A DNA stretch of 64,000 bases from Siphonodentalium dalli (GCA_032622095.1 CP136063.1:276079426-276143425); one strand, 5' to 3'. Shown: positions 36,085 to 48,546, numbered from the stretch's first letter. The notes: generated from the letters alone by a model not told the origin. Program-made: numbers and translations.

Positions 36085-39000
36085 CCCGAGTGCTAATTAC
36101 GCCAATTAGAGGAACACGATATATCGGCAAGTCAGAGAAGGATACAGGGATGTTTTGATACCTGTTACAGGTTTGGGTGCCCAAACTATAGAGACCCAAA
36201 TGTCCCCAAATTCCATGTAGATAGTATTTATTCCAGTTGGATCTTCCATATTTTCAAGGAATTTTTCTACAATTCAACAAAATGTCCTAGTAATGCAAAT
36301 CATCAGCCCGCAGACGATATATAGTCTATATAATATGGAGCCTTTATTTGCCCAATCAAGTACATGTATTCAGTACTGAATATTTTAACATCCAAATTTA
36401 TATGGGCACATACTCAAACAGAACAGGTGTCCCCAAAAAAAAATTCTCTGGATCCTTCCCCGCGAGTTTGTCCGTGTCTTAGGGGAAGCAACTCGTGTGA
36501 GCTACGGGTTCGATGGGTAGCCCCAACCCGCGTCCTGTGTGGTGTGACTATCGCTCCGAGTGCTAATTACGCCAATTAGAGGAACCCTATATATCGACTT
36601 TCGTTCTCTATTCTTGGGACCTCGAAACGAGGGAAGCGACGTCAAGGGGAGCTACAGGGAAGGCGATTCATGAACCTGTTCTTACCTCGATGAGCAGTCC
36701 TGTGAAAGTAATTAATGTGATTACGAACAATCACAAATACACCTGTTGTGTTATGTTACCATGCCTGTGTCAACCAAGGCAGTAACAGCTCCATTGTTGG
36801 TTAAAAAGGTTTAAATTGACATTCAGGATTTTACAATCCTATCAGCGTATTTCACAAGCGTTAAAACAGTGCTTTTGTCTTCAGTTTTACACCAGACGAT
36901 GATTGTCAAAGTCTAAATAAAGCCGTAAAACGAAAAAATAAACTCCAAAGTAAGTCACCTAATTTCGTGATACCTTTAACCACCGTCAACGCACGTGGTA
37001 ACTTAAATTATATGTCACCTGTATGCCATAGATTTGTTATAAAGAAAACGATCAGCGTCTTTAGTCATATCCAATGGTGCCTCGAATGTTCTGTCGTTAA
37101 TAGGCCAGAAATTCTTATATTGTCGGCATAAACAGCGGATATTACTTCATTTGACCGATTAAAATTATGGAAGACAAAGTCCGTTAAAACGAAACGAGTC
37201 ATCCATTTCCGATCTTATATTCGGAACAAAACCGCGTAATCTTTATGTGAATTGTTACATAATTTTCAACTATAAGCAAAGAAATAATGTTGTTTGTATA
37301 AAACAAAAACAAAACTGTTTTTGCTATACAAACTGCAACTTAGCTTCGTATTCTTTGTGAGAGATTCTTTTTGCACCCGTCCTGGTGAGGAGGGAAAAAA
37401 ATATGGCGATTACTTCACTACGTGTCAGAAATCACGTGATTACACGGGTCATGAACATGACAGAAGATATGTACCATAGAATTTTGTACGTTTTTTTCAA
37501 CTCGGAGAGTTAACCCCTCCTACTTGGGATAATATACCATATAGTTCAGTGGGCAAGATACCTTTGACGGAGATATATATTTTACTTATTTTGAAAAATA
37601 TTGTATCTCTGTTATCTTGCCCACTGAACTATATGGTATAATATAAAATTTTCTGGCAGGTGGAGGCCACGAGGAAAGATAAACACTCCTATGCACCTCA
37701 ATCAAAGAACTGGCTTGACCTGATATGTTGATCCATTTCCATTACTCGGAATTCCGCTCAATTGAGTCAACCAACTACCGGAAGTCGAACAGTGAGAAAA
37801 ACAGCGCGGCCTAGACGAATTGAAGAGCGACACATGAACATTGAGGAGAGCGGACAAATGTAAAGAGGTAATTCAACATGATAACCTACAATATGTACAA
37901 TATCACCATAAGCCAATGTATGTAGTTACACCATAAGACTTTTATACATGTTGGCTAGCTACCAGAGAGCCCAAACTAAACAAATAGTGGTGACTTGGAT
38001 TGAAGACCCTGCAAATAAAGTAGATAGTTTCAGAAAGACATGGAGACGGAGATGACCTCCCCTTCGGAGCTAAGAGCTAGCCATGTATCAGTTGAGTACT
38101 TGCTGGACAAGGAATGTGTAACCCCCCCCCCCCCCCCCCCCCCCAGAAGGGAAGAGAAATATCTATTTTCTGATGGAATAGAAAATGAAAATTGAGGGGG
38201 ATTTCGCAATAATGCATTTAACGGGCTAACCCATGTGCAGGCAAAGACAATAAGGAAAAAACAGCCTTATAAGGGACATGAAGAAACAACCAGAGGCAAA
38301 GGCCTCAAATTATAAAGGAGACCCCTATAAAAACAATAGAACCAATCCCAAAGTCAATTCATGAGGGGGGCAGTGTCTTAGTATGAGATCTAGCCCGATG
38401 AAAAAACGGCTGCAAGCTCAAAAAGGGCCCAGACACCCACTAATCCATGATCTGCCATTGTCTATAAGGATTGAGATATCATGGACAGATAATCTGTACT
38501 AGTGACCGGAAAGAGATTCTCGCCGAAATAGTTGATTGCACCAACCCTGTAAGATAGCCGGAAGAAGTCGAATGGAAAGAATACTAACATAATCCTACAT
38601 ATAGGGAACCATACATATAATTTGGAACAAAAAGAAAATTTGTAGGAAACTTAGAGTCCCTTTGATGACAGAGCACACTACAATGCTGTTTTTGGAAAGC
38701 ACCAGAAGAATCAAATGTGTCAAGATGACCCACTAATGGAGATTCAAATAGGGCAGTGTAGTATTAGCGTTTACTAAAAAGAAAACGTCGTGTTGACCGT
38801 ATAACCAGTAAGTAAAGGAGTAATCTATTCGTGGAATGACCTCAATGACATGTGTCCCGTCGAGTAAGTTCCTGCCTTCCTGAGTTAGCCTCAACATTGA
38901 GTGAATTACAGGCTTACGGAGTCCGGATGACTGCCGTGATGACCAATGGAGACACCAGCGCGTGGACACTAGCTCGCACATACAAGCAATTACGCAACAT

Positions 39001-39615
39001 TTGTAATGAACCATTGAATACGCGAACAAGAGAATCCTAATGAATCATTGAACATTATGGACCATAAGCAGTCATCAACAATTTATTGGTCTAAATGAAG
39101 CCCCAAAATACAACCGTCGCTGTCAATGTGTCTCATGTCATTGAGAAGAAGATAAGAGAATGGGACGAGAAATCAGAGTGACCGAGAAAGGCTACTTCTA
39201 ATCAATTGTATGCTAAAGTATTCAACAAGTGGTTGCAAGCCTTGATATTCAATGAGAATCACCAAAACTATTCTCGTAATGATTCTCGTGAAACTTTTCA
39301 AAGTTCAGTGCTGTATGACTAACTTGATGCAGCATTCGATGCTCACAAAAGTAAATGCATTTGGAGCCTGGCGTTGATATGTTTCATGGTTTCAATAAGG
39401 CTTTCCATTTCCAACCTGACTATATTCAATATGTTGAAATACCTGCCAGCTCCAAAGTTAAACCCAACTGAGAAATCACAGGAAACATGCACTGTGATTG
39501 TGGCACCAGCCCAAAACCAGCTGAAACAGATGGCAGGTTGAATTAGTGAAATACAGAGACCCAGGCGCAGTGCGCCCCCAACCATTCTTGCTCTTCTGGC
39601 TAACCCCTGACGGGT

Positions 39616-39690
39616 CGATGGTTCAAGGTACCCCTTCTGGGACGGATGGGGTGCCCCTCCGATTGCACCTTGTTCTTGAGATAACCATCG
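39616..39690. repeat. Structured motif, copy 4
   Basis: The outer stem CGATGGTT / AACCATCG is perfect. The second stem is CAAGGT / ACCTTG. The inner hairpin is GGA-T-GGGG-TG-CCCC-TCC. The spacer before the outer stem closes is TTCTTGAGAT. The stems differ from copies 3 and 5, but pairing is kept. Confidence 0.75.
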
Positions 39691-41152
39691 CCCGGGTTGC
39701 GAATCTAGTGGGCGGATCATATGATCTGGCATCCTACACCCAATACTAGTGAATATGCGCACGAGGGGAAGCATCTGGCAAGGATCTTCTTCAGTCTGTA
39801 TGAAGTGTGCACAATGTTACTAATATGTTGCCCCATATATATGCAACATTATCCTGCAGTGGCGATCTCAGAGGTCAGCAATGGACCTTGCTGTGTATAT
39901 TAAATGAGTCCACTATGCGAACCAAGCACTATCAGGAAAAACAAAATCATTGTGTACCGACAACAGTGTCAATAAGAAGAATTACATATTAGAACCAAAG
40001 GCCGATATCACAGAAGTCTGACACGCTGTGTCACCCAATAAGCCCAAGTGGGATGGCTGATATAGACCTCACTTCAACTGCCGAGACCATGTCACAAAAT
40101 CATGTAATTAAATCCAATAGTCGTCCCAACAAGCTGATCACGGATAACTTCCTGATTATGAGAATGTGCATTGCATTGAGTAATGTGAATCGTGATGAGA
40201 GGAAATCAGTTGCGTTCTGAAGATGAGCATATGTCTAGTATGTATAGAATGGACTCCGATATTTATTATTAACTATGAAACTGAATGTTAGTTAGAATTG
40301 AATGCAACCTGCAGATAAAAATATGTATATGCACCCTCGTAAAATATATAACCCACATGTACCATATTTACAAGATTTATACCTATATATGGGTATTTGT
40401 CAACCATAGGTGGTATTAAAGTCAAGAATATTAATGGTCGCGATTCATATAGTGACCCAGTGTATCATTACCGCCCGTAGTGATATGACTGACCCATCAT
40501 CCAAAGAATATTCCTCTATTCCAGCAATGACCATGACCTCGCAGGGGCTGGATGGCACATTGAAAGAAGCAACAACTTATAAGGCAAGGAGTTGAACTCT
40601 GCACAATCCGAGAACAATGTCTGTATCAGAGAACCCCGAACAACTATCTGAGCTCCCTCGTGAGCGCATGTATGGGTGACCCCTAAAGGAATATCCAAAG
40701 CCTTTTCACCTCGGAGATAGAGCTACAGCGCGTCCCGATCTCCATCTGTCCGAACTGGCAATGGGTTGTTAGGAGGGGCAGGGTCCGAAGCATGCCTCCA
40801 ACTAGAACGGCATCGGGGAAAATAATCTTTTGCATTAGGATTCAAACCCGAAAGTACTGGCTGCTGTTGATCAGAAGGCGGTCAGTAACTGGAATTCCAG
40901 GCCCACGGACATGGAGTTGGCCAACAAGGAGGAAGCATGCTTGGGAATTTTGGCCCCAGCCCAAACCCAGCAGGGACCGAAGGCATATAGGATTATAATA
41001 TGGACAGGGCGAACCCCCAGCCATGCTGACCCCGAGATGTTGACTTGTAGCGGTGGACGGCGTGTGGATCACATGTAGATGAGAAACCATGGCCGTACCT
41101 GGGCACGCCAACCCACCAACGGACGACCCGAGGGTATGATTGGCGTCCCGTA

Positions 41153-41225
41153 CGATAGTCCAGGGAGCCCCCCAATTGTGGCCGGATGGGGTGCCCCTCC
41201 CGCTCCCTGTTTGGTGTGACTATCG
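41153..41225. repeat. Structured motif, copy 5 (best fold)
   Basis: CGATAGTC pairs with GACTATCG (8 of 8). The adjacent CAGGGAGC pairs with GCTCCCTG (8 of 8). The inner hairpin is GGATGGGGTGCCCCTCC. An 8-nt bulge TTTGGTGT lies on the 3' side between the two stems. Followed by 'ccccgagt'. Confidence 0.8.
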
Positions 41226-42380
41226 CCCCGAGTCACTTTCTTTAGTGTCCTGGTCTCAAAGGTGGTACCATCGAAACGAGGGGAAGCAACTCTAGGGGAG
41301 CTACAGGGAAGGAGATCTTCTGTACCTGGTCTTACATCGTGTAGCAGTCCTTGTCCTGAGAAGGTATTTAGTGTGGTTGCACTGTCAACACCAGTCAAGT
41401 CTTTTTGACAATTGCTAACAATCAAAAATATCTGTTGTTTTGTGTTATGTTGATAAGCACCTTGGCTGTGGCAACTAACGGCAATAAGCTAATCGATTGT
41501 GACTGTCGAATAACCTTTGTTTGCATGAAATCAATTTTGAACACAATATTATTAAGTTGAAGAAAAAAAATTTGTAACAAGTGCAAATTTACACTCGGGA
41601 TTTACAATCCTATTTCACAAGATTTAAATTCTGCTTCCGTCAGTTGTACACCAGACTACGATTGTCATAGTCTAAATAAATATAGTAGCTATAAAGCCGT
41701 CAAACGGCCGAAAGTAAGTCACCTAATTTCGTGATATCGTTATTGTAGAGGCCGTAGCACGTGGCACTCGCCCAGACCATAGAATAAATCTCACATGTAT
41801 GCAATAGATTCTTGCTATAAAGAAACGATGAGTGTCTTTAGTCATATCCAAATGTGCATCTATTATTCTGCCTTTCGGCGACAAATCTTCTTAGATGCCA
41901 TGTTTTATCGGCTGTTTAAAAATATGGAAAACAAAATTTCTTTAAAACGAAACGAGTTTTCCCATCCGAACTGACAAAGCCGATTACAATATTATTAAAA
42001 CGCTATAAAAACACGAGTCCGCTCACGTAGTCTTTGTGTCAATTGCACACAATCAATAATAATCAAAGGAAATAATGTTTTTTGTATAATACAAAAAACT
42101 GTCAACACTTAGCTTCGATTTAGGAGATGTTCCTTCCAGCTAGTTAACTAGAAAAAAGAGGATGATTTGACCCGGCAATTGGTTTTGGTGGATCGGAGAT
42201 CACGTGGTCGGATATTACAAGAGGTCATGAACCATGATAAAATGTACCATAGAATTTTCGTACCGTTTTCAACTCAGGGGTTTGTTAACCCTTCCTAGTT
42301 AAATTGGAATATACCATATAGTTCAGTGGGCAAGGTAACTTTGACGGAGATACTCTCATATTAGTTCTTTTCTTGTCTCT

Positions 42381-42480
42381 TCAGTCAGAAACTTGTCCTC
42401 CAAGTGCCTTCAATATCGCCTGGGAATACTTTGGCAATTGTGTGTTGACACCACTGTCCCCAACTTGCCCATCTTCATAT
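42381..42480 (-). CDS. PARP6/8-like ADP-ribosyltransferase, terminal exon
   Basis: A 100-nt coding part. The acceptor atttcag is above 42480; the stop TGA is at 42383-42381. It encodes YEDGQVGDSGVNTQL and then PKYSQAILKALGGQVSD. This matches the C-terminus of PARP6 and PARP8 (family form VYEDGQVGD...NTQ). The first base completes the Val codon from the exon ending at 46237. A transposon end lies 36 bp past the stop, and no AATAAA is visible in the short native stretch between them. Confidence 0.95.
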
Positions 42481-42523
42481 CTGAAATGAAAAAAAACACT
42501 GTTATGAAAAACACATGCATCCA

Positions 42524-43059
42524 TTAAGCCTTTCATGATGGGAGCTGCGCTGGCGCACCATTAAAGACCCTGCGCCAAAGCATTCTCTTATATATGCGAG
42601 TTGAACAGTAATTAACACAGGCCGCACACATATATAAGAGAATGCATTGGCCTAACAATTTTTTATCAATTTTTCTTACATTCTCTCACAATTTTTATAA
42701 ATTTTTATAATTTTTTCTTACATTCTTCAAATTTTTTTTATCATTTTTGTTATTAATTTTTAACATTTATTCTTACATTCTTCACCAATTTTTATCATTT
42801 TTATCACCTTTTCTTACATTGATTAACAATTTTATGATTTTTTTTCTTACATTCTTTATCTATTTTTTATTAAATTCTAAAAAAAAATTTACCATTTTTT
42901 CGTACATTTTTTAACAATTATGAAAAATAATATTAAATTTGTTAGGCCAGTGCATTCTCTTATATATGCGAGGCGCCCTATGGGTGATTCGCATATATAC
43001 GAGAATGCATGGCACAGGGCTTACAAAAATTCAGGAAGCTCCAGTCATGAAAGGGTTAA
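42524..43059. mobile_element. TTAA-type MITE (CATGATGGGAGC ends) with two hairpins
   Basis: The left end is TTAAGCCTTTCATGATGGG and the right end is CCAGTCATGAAAGGGTTAA. A degenerate hairpin lies at about 42574-42652 and a good one at 42946-43014. Between them is a long 'ttttcttacattctt' repeat. Its right TTAA is shared with the next element. Confidence 0.88.
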
Positions 43060-44067
43060 AGGGACCAAAGGCATTCGCAGTGGGTAAATGTGTAAAACAT
43101 ATAAAAGTCTTTAAAACATCACCACTAAGAAGAATATGGATAAATAGATAAACCGTTTCTTATTTTCACTATTGATAGTTCTCCAACAACGAAATACCAC
43201 GTGTTGAAATTGTTGTTATGTAAACAAAACTGTCACAGTGATTTGTCAACAAATATCGCTAATAATGTAGTATGTTTAAAATATTTTAGTCTGAACATGA
43301 TTTTCAGAATATTTTTCAAAGCCTTGACATTTTCCTTTGACCTGTAAAATTTTGATTAAACTTTGGTATTTTATTGGACTTTTCTTGGTAATTCCACTGT
43401 AACAGTAATGTTTACATAAGGATTAACTGTCATGTGGACTGTTTTTATGGAGATGTAAACTTGAGGTAAGTGGATATAACTTGTGTAAAACCCAAAGGGT
43501 TTTACATACAAGTTATGACCACTTACCTCACGGTTACATCTCCATAAAAACAGTCCACATGACAGTTAATCCTTATATTTATATATATTTAGCGAAAAAG
43601 CCACTTTTGTAAATGTATTTAAATCGAAAAGTGTATCGGGACAAAAACAGCCCAAAATACCCAATAGCACCCTTGGCAAAAGTTAATAGGAACAATTTCT
43701 CTTCATATTGAAACCCGATGATGTATTAAGTCAATCCTGCGCGAGTCCAAATGCGCCCAAAACATTACGCGTTCGTCTTTCCAAACCCAATGACGCATGA
43801 GCTTGGTGTTGCGCATTCACCGAGAAATAACTGCAACTAGCCACGTGGGCGCCGACCAATCAGAATGCTGGATTTAGTGATGACAACACTTAGTATGTAA
43901 ATATATAACAATGGCTGTGACAAGTGAAATCTCGTTATTGGAGAGTTAATAATAATGAAAACTAGAACAAAGTCAATCTATTTTTTCATGAACTAGTTGA
44001 TGATAGTTGTTTTACAGACTTTTATGAAATTTCACATGAACCCACTTTAATGCCTTGAGTCCCTTTA
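43056..44067. mobile_element. TTAA-type element (AAAGGGACNNAAGGCAT ends)
   Basis: The left end is TTAAAGGGACCAAAGGCATT and the right end is AATGCCTTGAGTCCCTTTAA. Inside, at about 43418-43577, is a palindromic MITE ('taaggattaactgtcatgtg' ends). The region after it (to about 43950) is repeated at 55617-55970. It is abutted on both sides by other TTAA elements that share its TTAA. A truncated hairpin element follows at 44064-44152. Confidence 0.85.
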
Positions 44068-44544
44068 ACTCTTTCATTACGGGATTTGCGCTGGTGCAGC
44101 ATTAAAGATCCTGTGCCAGTGCATTCTCTTATATATGCAAGTCTCTTGCCTAATTGCAATATTGAACAAGAATAACATACCAGAATGACCCAACAGACTG
44201 TGTTACATGTAGCGTGTTATATGCAATGCCCGACATGGGAGTTTAACAAACTAAAATCATTTGAGCTTTCACATGGAATATGTCACAAGTGTTGCATATG
44301 TCTAATTCCAAGTTTCCGATGCAAAAGTAGCATAATGGTAAGTGTTATAATGTGGTGTCGCATGCCTCGTCGATTACTGTCTTTCACAACTAGGGAAACT
44401 GACAAAGATACTGGTAATGGATTGATTCTATTAATGCTAATTGAGTAAATATTTGGTCTTTTCAAATTGACTTCTGATTTATAAGGTTTAGCAACTTCCT
44501 ACCATGTAACAATGTGCAGGTTGAACATTTAGCACATTCGATAC

Positions 44545-45812
44545 TACAGTCAGTTTCGGTTAATAGAATATGCTCGGTGAAGCAATTTTTTATTAGAATA
44601 ACCGATTATTTGATTAGACGAATTTGCACCAAAACGTTGTAATTTCGAGTTGACGATGCACCAAAACGTTCTAATTTCGAGTTGACGATGTACCACTGAC
44701 TTGACCGATGTTTGTTTGATATAAAAACTTTAAAATACCTGTTATTAAATGTGTATTTACTTCATAATATTGTTCTCTTTATTGATTGTTTCATTATAAT
44801 ATTAAAATATTTGTAATACCATTGTCAGATTGTGTGTTTGTTGTTACTTTTTACCGAGGGAAAATTGTAAAAACATCGATCGATAAAAGCACATGTTTAA
44901 TGTTTACATTGAAGGACCGGTTAAAGTTATTCACCTTTGATCGAGTGATTGAGGAAGACATTTTATAGAACATGATTTATTTTATTTATTTTAAAACATA
45001 TAACGGATAAATATTAAATAACAGTGACTAGTAACTTAATCACTTCAAACTTATCAGTGATTTTACATTGGCGCTTTCGTTTCGAGTTCATAATGTAATT
45101 ATGACTGGTGTACCCACAGCATCGCATATATAATAGCCCTGGTACGTTAATTTGCCCTTTGTTAGCGGGTGTACTCATTGTTTCCTGACGTGTGACCCTT
45201 ATGACTTGTGACCATGACTCAATACTTAAACAAACACTCTGTCATCATTAATGGGACAATCCTTTGTGTTAAGTGCGAAACGAACACAAGCCTAATTCTT
45301 TATGCATGGTCACGTGATAAGCAGGTGTCTGTTTGATGGCTTGTTTTCATAATAAACGCACGCGCTTCAATTTATCTGTGAATAACATTGCTTTGTGTGG
45401 ACAATTAAATCAAAAATACAAGTTACTATTTTCTTCTTCTATAGTGTTTGTCAATAATATTTCATTGATATGTCCAAGAATTTATGTCATAAACTACAAA
45501 ATATGATCGTAAAGCACTCGCTTTTGAAACGTTTTATGTCATCCTTTTTCGATCTAATACGATTGTCTGCGGTTTCTTGACATAAACTATAATATTTTGG
45601 ATGAAATACCTTCAACTAAGTTCTAGAATGCACGAAAATACTGACTTTCAGAGCACATTTTTGCGATTAAGCGATAGTCCGCTTGGGAGTCTATTCGAAT
45701 AAGTAATTAAAAAATACAGATGTACTATTAAAATGGTTTTGGAATCCGAAATATTATTTTAATAAACGAATTATTCGATTAACCGCTATTCGATTAATTG
45801 GAATTGACTGTA
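44545..45812. mobile_element. Pogo/Tigger-like non-autonomous element
   Basis: The left end TACAGTCAGTTTCGGTTAAT and the right end ATTAATTGGAATTGACTGTA are inverted. Sub-terminal 'aataaccgattatttgatta' is mirrored. TA flanks and CAGTCA-type ends with GTTAAT are characteristic of pogo/Tigger transposons. No transposase was recognised inside. It lies in the last PARP intron. Confidence 0.75.
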
Positions 45813-45815
45813 AAT

Positions 45816-46020
45816 GGATTCTCCCGCACAGTTATAAAAGTATACATTTATTTTTTATTTATTTGGAGGGGTGTTCATATAATAAAAGCAGAGGACAGGC
45901 AGAAAACAGATAATATAAGAGCCGATTGATCCATATTCATTGGTGGGAAATATTCAGATAATAAGTTCAAAACAATTATTATCTCAACATTTCTCAAGAA
46001 AACTATTCATCAATGAGTAT
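45816..46020. repeat. Dispersed repeat (family of 2214-2460)
   Basis: It shares 'cagttataaaagtatacatt', 'gaggggtgttca', 'atattcattggtgggaaa' and 'ttcagataataagttca' with 2214-2460. 46020-46236 shows only a short internal repeat ('ggggatgccctgctaa'). Confidence 0.6.
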
Positions 46021-46236
46021 TTAGTACAGAAACGATTAAACAATGATACAAACACAATAGAACAATTTCAAAACAGAGTGTTGTCATTGGTCCATAGTGA
46101 CATTCCTCTGGATAATAATTCCATTTGTTTAGTTATGCTTGCCCTGCTAACTATGGGCGGGGATGCCCTGCTAAACTATGGATGGGATGCACTGCTAATA
46201 ATGCGTGGGGATGCCCTGTATGAAACATGAACTCAC

Positions 46237-46321
46237 ACAAAGAAGAATCTTGTACAAACGTAGTTTTCTTCTGGACACACCCAAATACTGTTGTTTTTCT
46301 TTAGATCAGGCCATTCAATCA
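46237..46321 (-). CDS. PARP6/8-like, penultimate exon
   Basis: An 85-nt exon with acceptor ctattttcag above 46321 and donor GT|GTGAGT. It encodes IEWPDLKKNNSIWVCPEE and then NYVCTRFFFV. The family form here is EVIT..DL.KHG.IWV.P...HVCTRFFFVYEDG. The first two bases complete the Val codon begun at 48547. This part replaces the catalytic-Glu loop of polymerising PARPs, and no Glu is seen at the start of the FFFVYED strand, in keeping with the mono-ADP-ribosylating PARP6/8 group. Confidence 0.95.
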
Positions 46322-46389
46322 CTGAAAATAGGAAAAACAATAAAAGACCACTAGGCCACACGTCCAACCGTTACAATCCTGGATTTAGT

Positions 46390-46515
46390 GTGTCTGATAT
46401 TGTGGAATTAGGTCCCCAGATGGTGAAATTAGTGATGCTATCCACACAGCATCATTAAATTCTCCCTCTGGGGACCTCATTCTGCAAATGTCAGACACAC
46501 TATATCCAGGTTTGA
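46390..46515. repeat. 'GAATGAGG' MITE, single unit
   Basis: 'ttaggtccccagatggtgaa' and 'tctggggacctcattctgca' surround 'gatgctatccacacagcatc'. The ends match 'tgtcagacacactatatcc'. Confidence 0.7.
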
Positions 46516-46603
46516 GTTTCCCATATAAGTTGGTTTTATTTGATTGGTGGCATTTTAAGATATGAAAAATTTGATTCTGGGAACAATCGTTGAATAAATC
46601 TTT

Positions 46604-46695
46604 GCTTCTACACTGGCTTCCACACTTTGCTTCCACACTGGCTTCCACACTGGCTTCCACTGGCTTCCACACTGGCTTCCACACTGGCTTCCAAC
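46604..46695. repeat. 12-bp minisatellite (TTCCACACTGGC)
   Basis: About seven tandem copies of 'ttccacactggc', with shortened copies. Opens a spurious minus-strand frame (KPVW / EAS repeats). Confidence 0.9.
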
Positions 46696-47399
46696 TGTCT
46701 TTGTTGTTAACACACCTAATTTTATTTGATACCAAAATTATCAGTAAATTCTAAGTCTATGAAGTTATCATCCTGAAACCAAAATAGTCGGGAAATCCCT
46801 ACAAATCAAGCCATATTATAATTTTCCAATAAGTTTAGGTCAAAATAAAAGGTCAGCCGACCACAGTGTCCCCTGAAAACGTGGCAAGTTGATGTCGCTT
46901 TGTTAAAGAAATTTAAAAAAATGTTGAAATTTTCTAAGTCGAAAAGGGTTAATAACTCTGTAAAAAAATAATTTTTTATTGTCCCCCAAAAATACATTTT
47001 TCGGGGGACAATAACATACACATTTATGATACGGGTAGTTCATTGAAATTGAGAGGGTCAAATGGGAAGCTATAAGTAATATTTTAAAGACAATTATTTT
47101 GTAGAGTCAAACCACGAAATCAACGAAAATAATAGACCCCAAAAAATTAAATGGATTTTACAGTATTATAGACTTACTTCATTAAATAATACCAATAAGT
47201 TAGTTTCCAAACACTGTCTCCACTGGACGAATGTAGCAAGCAACTAAGATTGTTGAAAATTCCAATCACATTGACTGTACCATTTCAGAGAACACAACAT
47301 TTGAACTAAATTATTGGGTGATAAACATACAGCAATGATTCCATCAACAAAAGTCACTAAACGTAAATCTTTTACAGCAATTACACTGTTTTCTGCCTA

Positions 47400-48044
47400 T
47401 ATGAATATAAAATTTATAAAAATAACTCATTTTGGCATGATTATTTACTATTTCATTCTGAACACCTCAGCATAGTGTTTCACATTAAATATAAATTGTT
47501 CAGTTTAAATGTGCTGTTTTTTTATGTATTTGGTGTAAACAATATTTATTTCAACAAATCAAACATATGACACAAACACAATATACATGAAGAAATATAT
47601 AGATTTATGAAGAGGATTGGACAACAAGCAAAATGCTTTTTTAAAGTCCTCTCCTCATGGAATAAATGTTACCTCAAGTGACAAAAATATCACTTGGGGT
47701 AAAGCAGACGGGATATATAGATATGAATATAAAATTTATAAAAATAACTCATTTTGGCATGATTATTTACTATTTCATTCTGAACACCTCAGCATAGTGT
47801 TTCACATTAAATATAAATTGTTCAGTTTAAATGTGCTGTTTTTTTATGTATTTGGTGTAAACAATATTTATTTCAACAAATCAAACATATGACACAAACA
47901 CAATATACATGAAGAAATATATAGATTTATGAAGAGGATTGGACAACAAGCAAAATGCTTTTTTAAAGTCCTCTCCTCATCGAATAAATGTTACCTCAAG
48001 TGACAAAAATATCACTTGGGGTAAAGCAGACGGGATATATAGAT
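47400..48044. repeat. Tandem duplication, two 320-bp copies
   Basis: 47400-47722 and 47724-48044 are nearly identical, starting 'atgaatataaaatttataaa' and ending 'agcagacgggatatatagat'. Very few differences were seen, so the duplication is recent. It lies in a PARP intron. Confidence 0.93.
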
Positions 48045-48107
48045 TTGATTGATTGGAATATTATTTAGGATTGAGATACGGTATTACATTGTAATACGGA
48101 AGTTAAG

Positions 48108-48188
48108 GGTGAGAAAGGGAATGAAAGAGAACGAGAGAGAGAGAGAGGGGAGAGTGTGAAAGAGAGAAAGAGAGAGAGAGAGAGAGAG
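48108..48188. repeat. GA-rich microsatellite
   Basis: Runs of 'gagaga' with interruptions. Confidence 0.9.
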
Positions 48189-48546
48189 GTTTGACACAAC
48201 ATACATTCGATACAAAATAACACAAAAAACATCCGTTCAGTGGGGAAATCACTTCAGTTGTGTTGCCCTACACCAACCCCCAATTGAGTAGGTTACTTCA
48301 CAGTTTGTTTAGGACAATGTTCTCAACCCAAGGCTTATAATCAGGCTTGTTATTAATGACTTAATTGGAATCTATAGGTGTGTTCACTTCCTGCATGAAA
48401 AAGAGTTAGAAATAGAATAAAACATATTCGCCAAATAAGAATTGGACAGGAAATAAATTTTCACCATAATAAACACTGAATGCAATTTGTTTGAAAACAA
48501 TAAATTAATGGATTGTGGGCAATATATTATTGGCAATGTTACTCAC

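Larger units (their letters stand above)
32531..37568. mobile_element. About 5.0-kb TIR element, copy 1, no recognised protein
   Basis: The left end GTCAAAGGTATCGTGCCCAC and the right end GTGGGCAAGATACCTTTGAC are inverted, continuing through 'tgaactatatggta'. The body is homologous, in the same order and orientation, to 37605-42345, for example 'gcggatcatatgatctggca', 'gagctccctcgt' and 'aagtcacctaatttcgtgat'. Open frames are all under about 145 codons. One minus-strand frame (33527-33904) has a diverged in-frame counterpart in copy 2. The element contains structured motifs at 33740, 34863, 36004 and 36506. Confidence 0.8.
37605..42345. mobile_element. About 4.7-kb TIR element, copy 2, ending 36 bp from the PARP stop codon
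   Basis: The left end 'tatcttgcccactgaactat' and the right end 'atagttcagtgggcaaggta' followed by 'actttgac' are inverted. A poly-C tract lies at 38119-38144. Structured motifs are at 39616 and 41153. The right end lies just beyond the stop codon of the PARP-like gene (42381), so any 3' UTR of that gene must run into this element. Confidence 0.78.
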
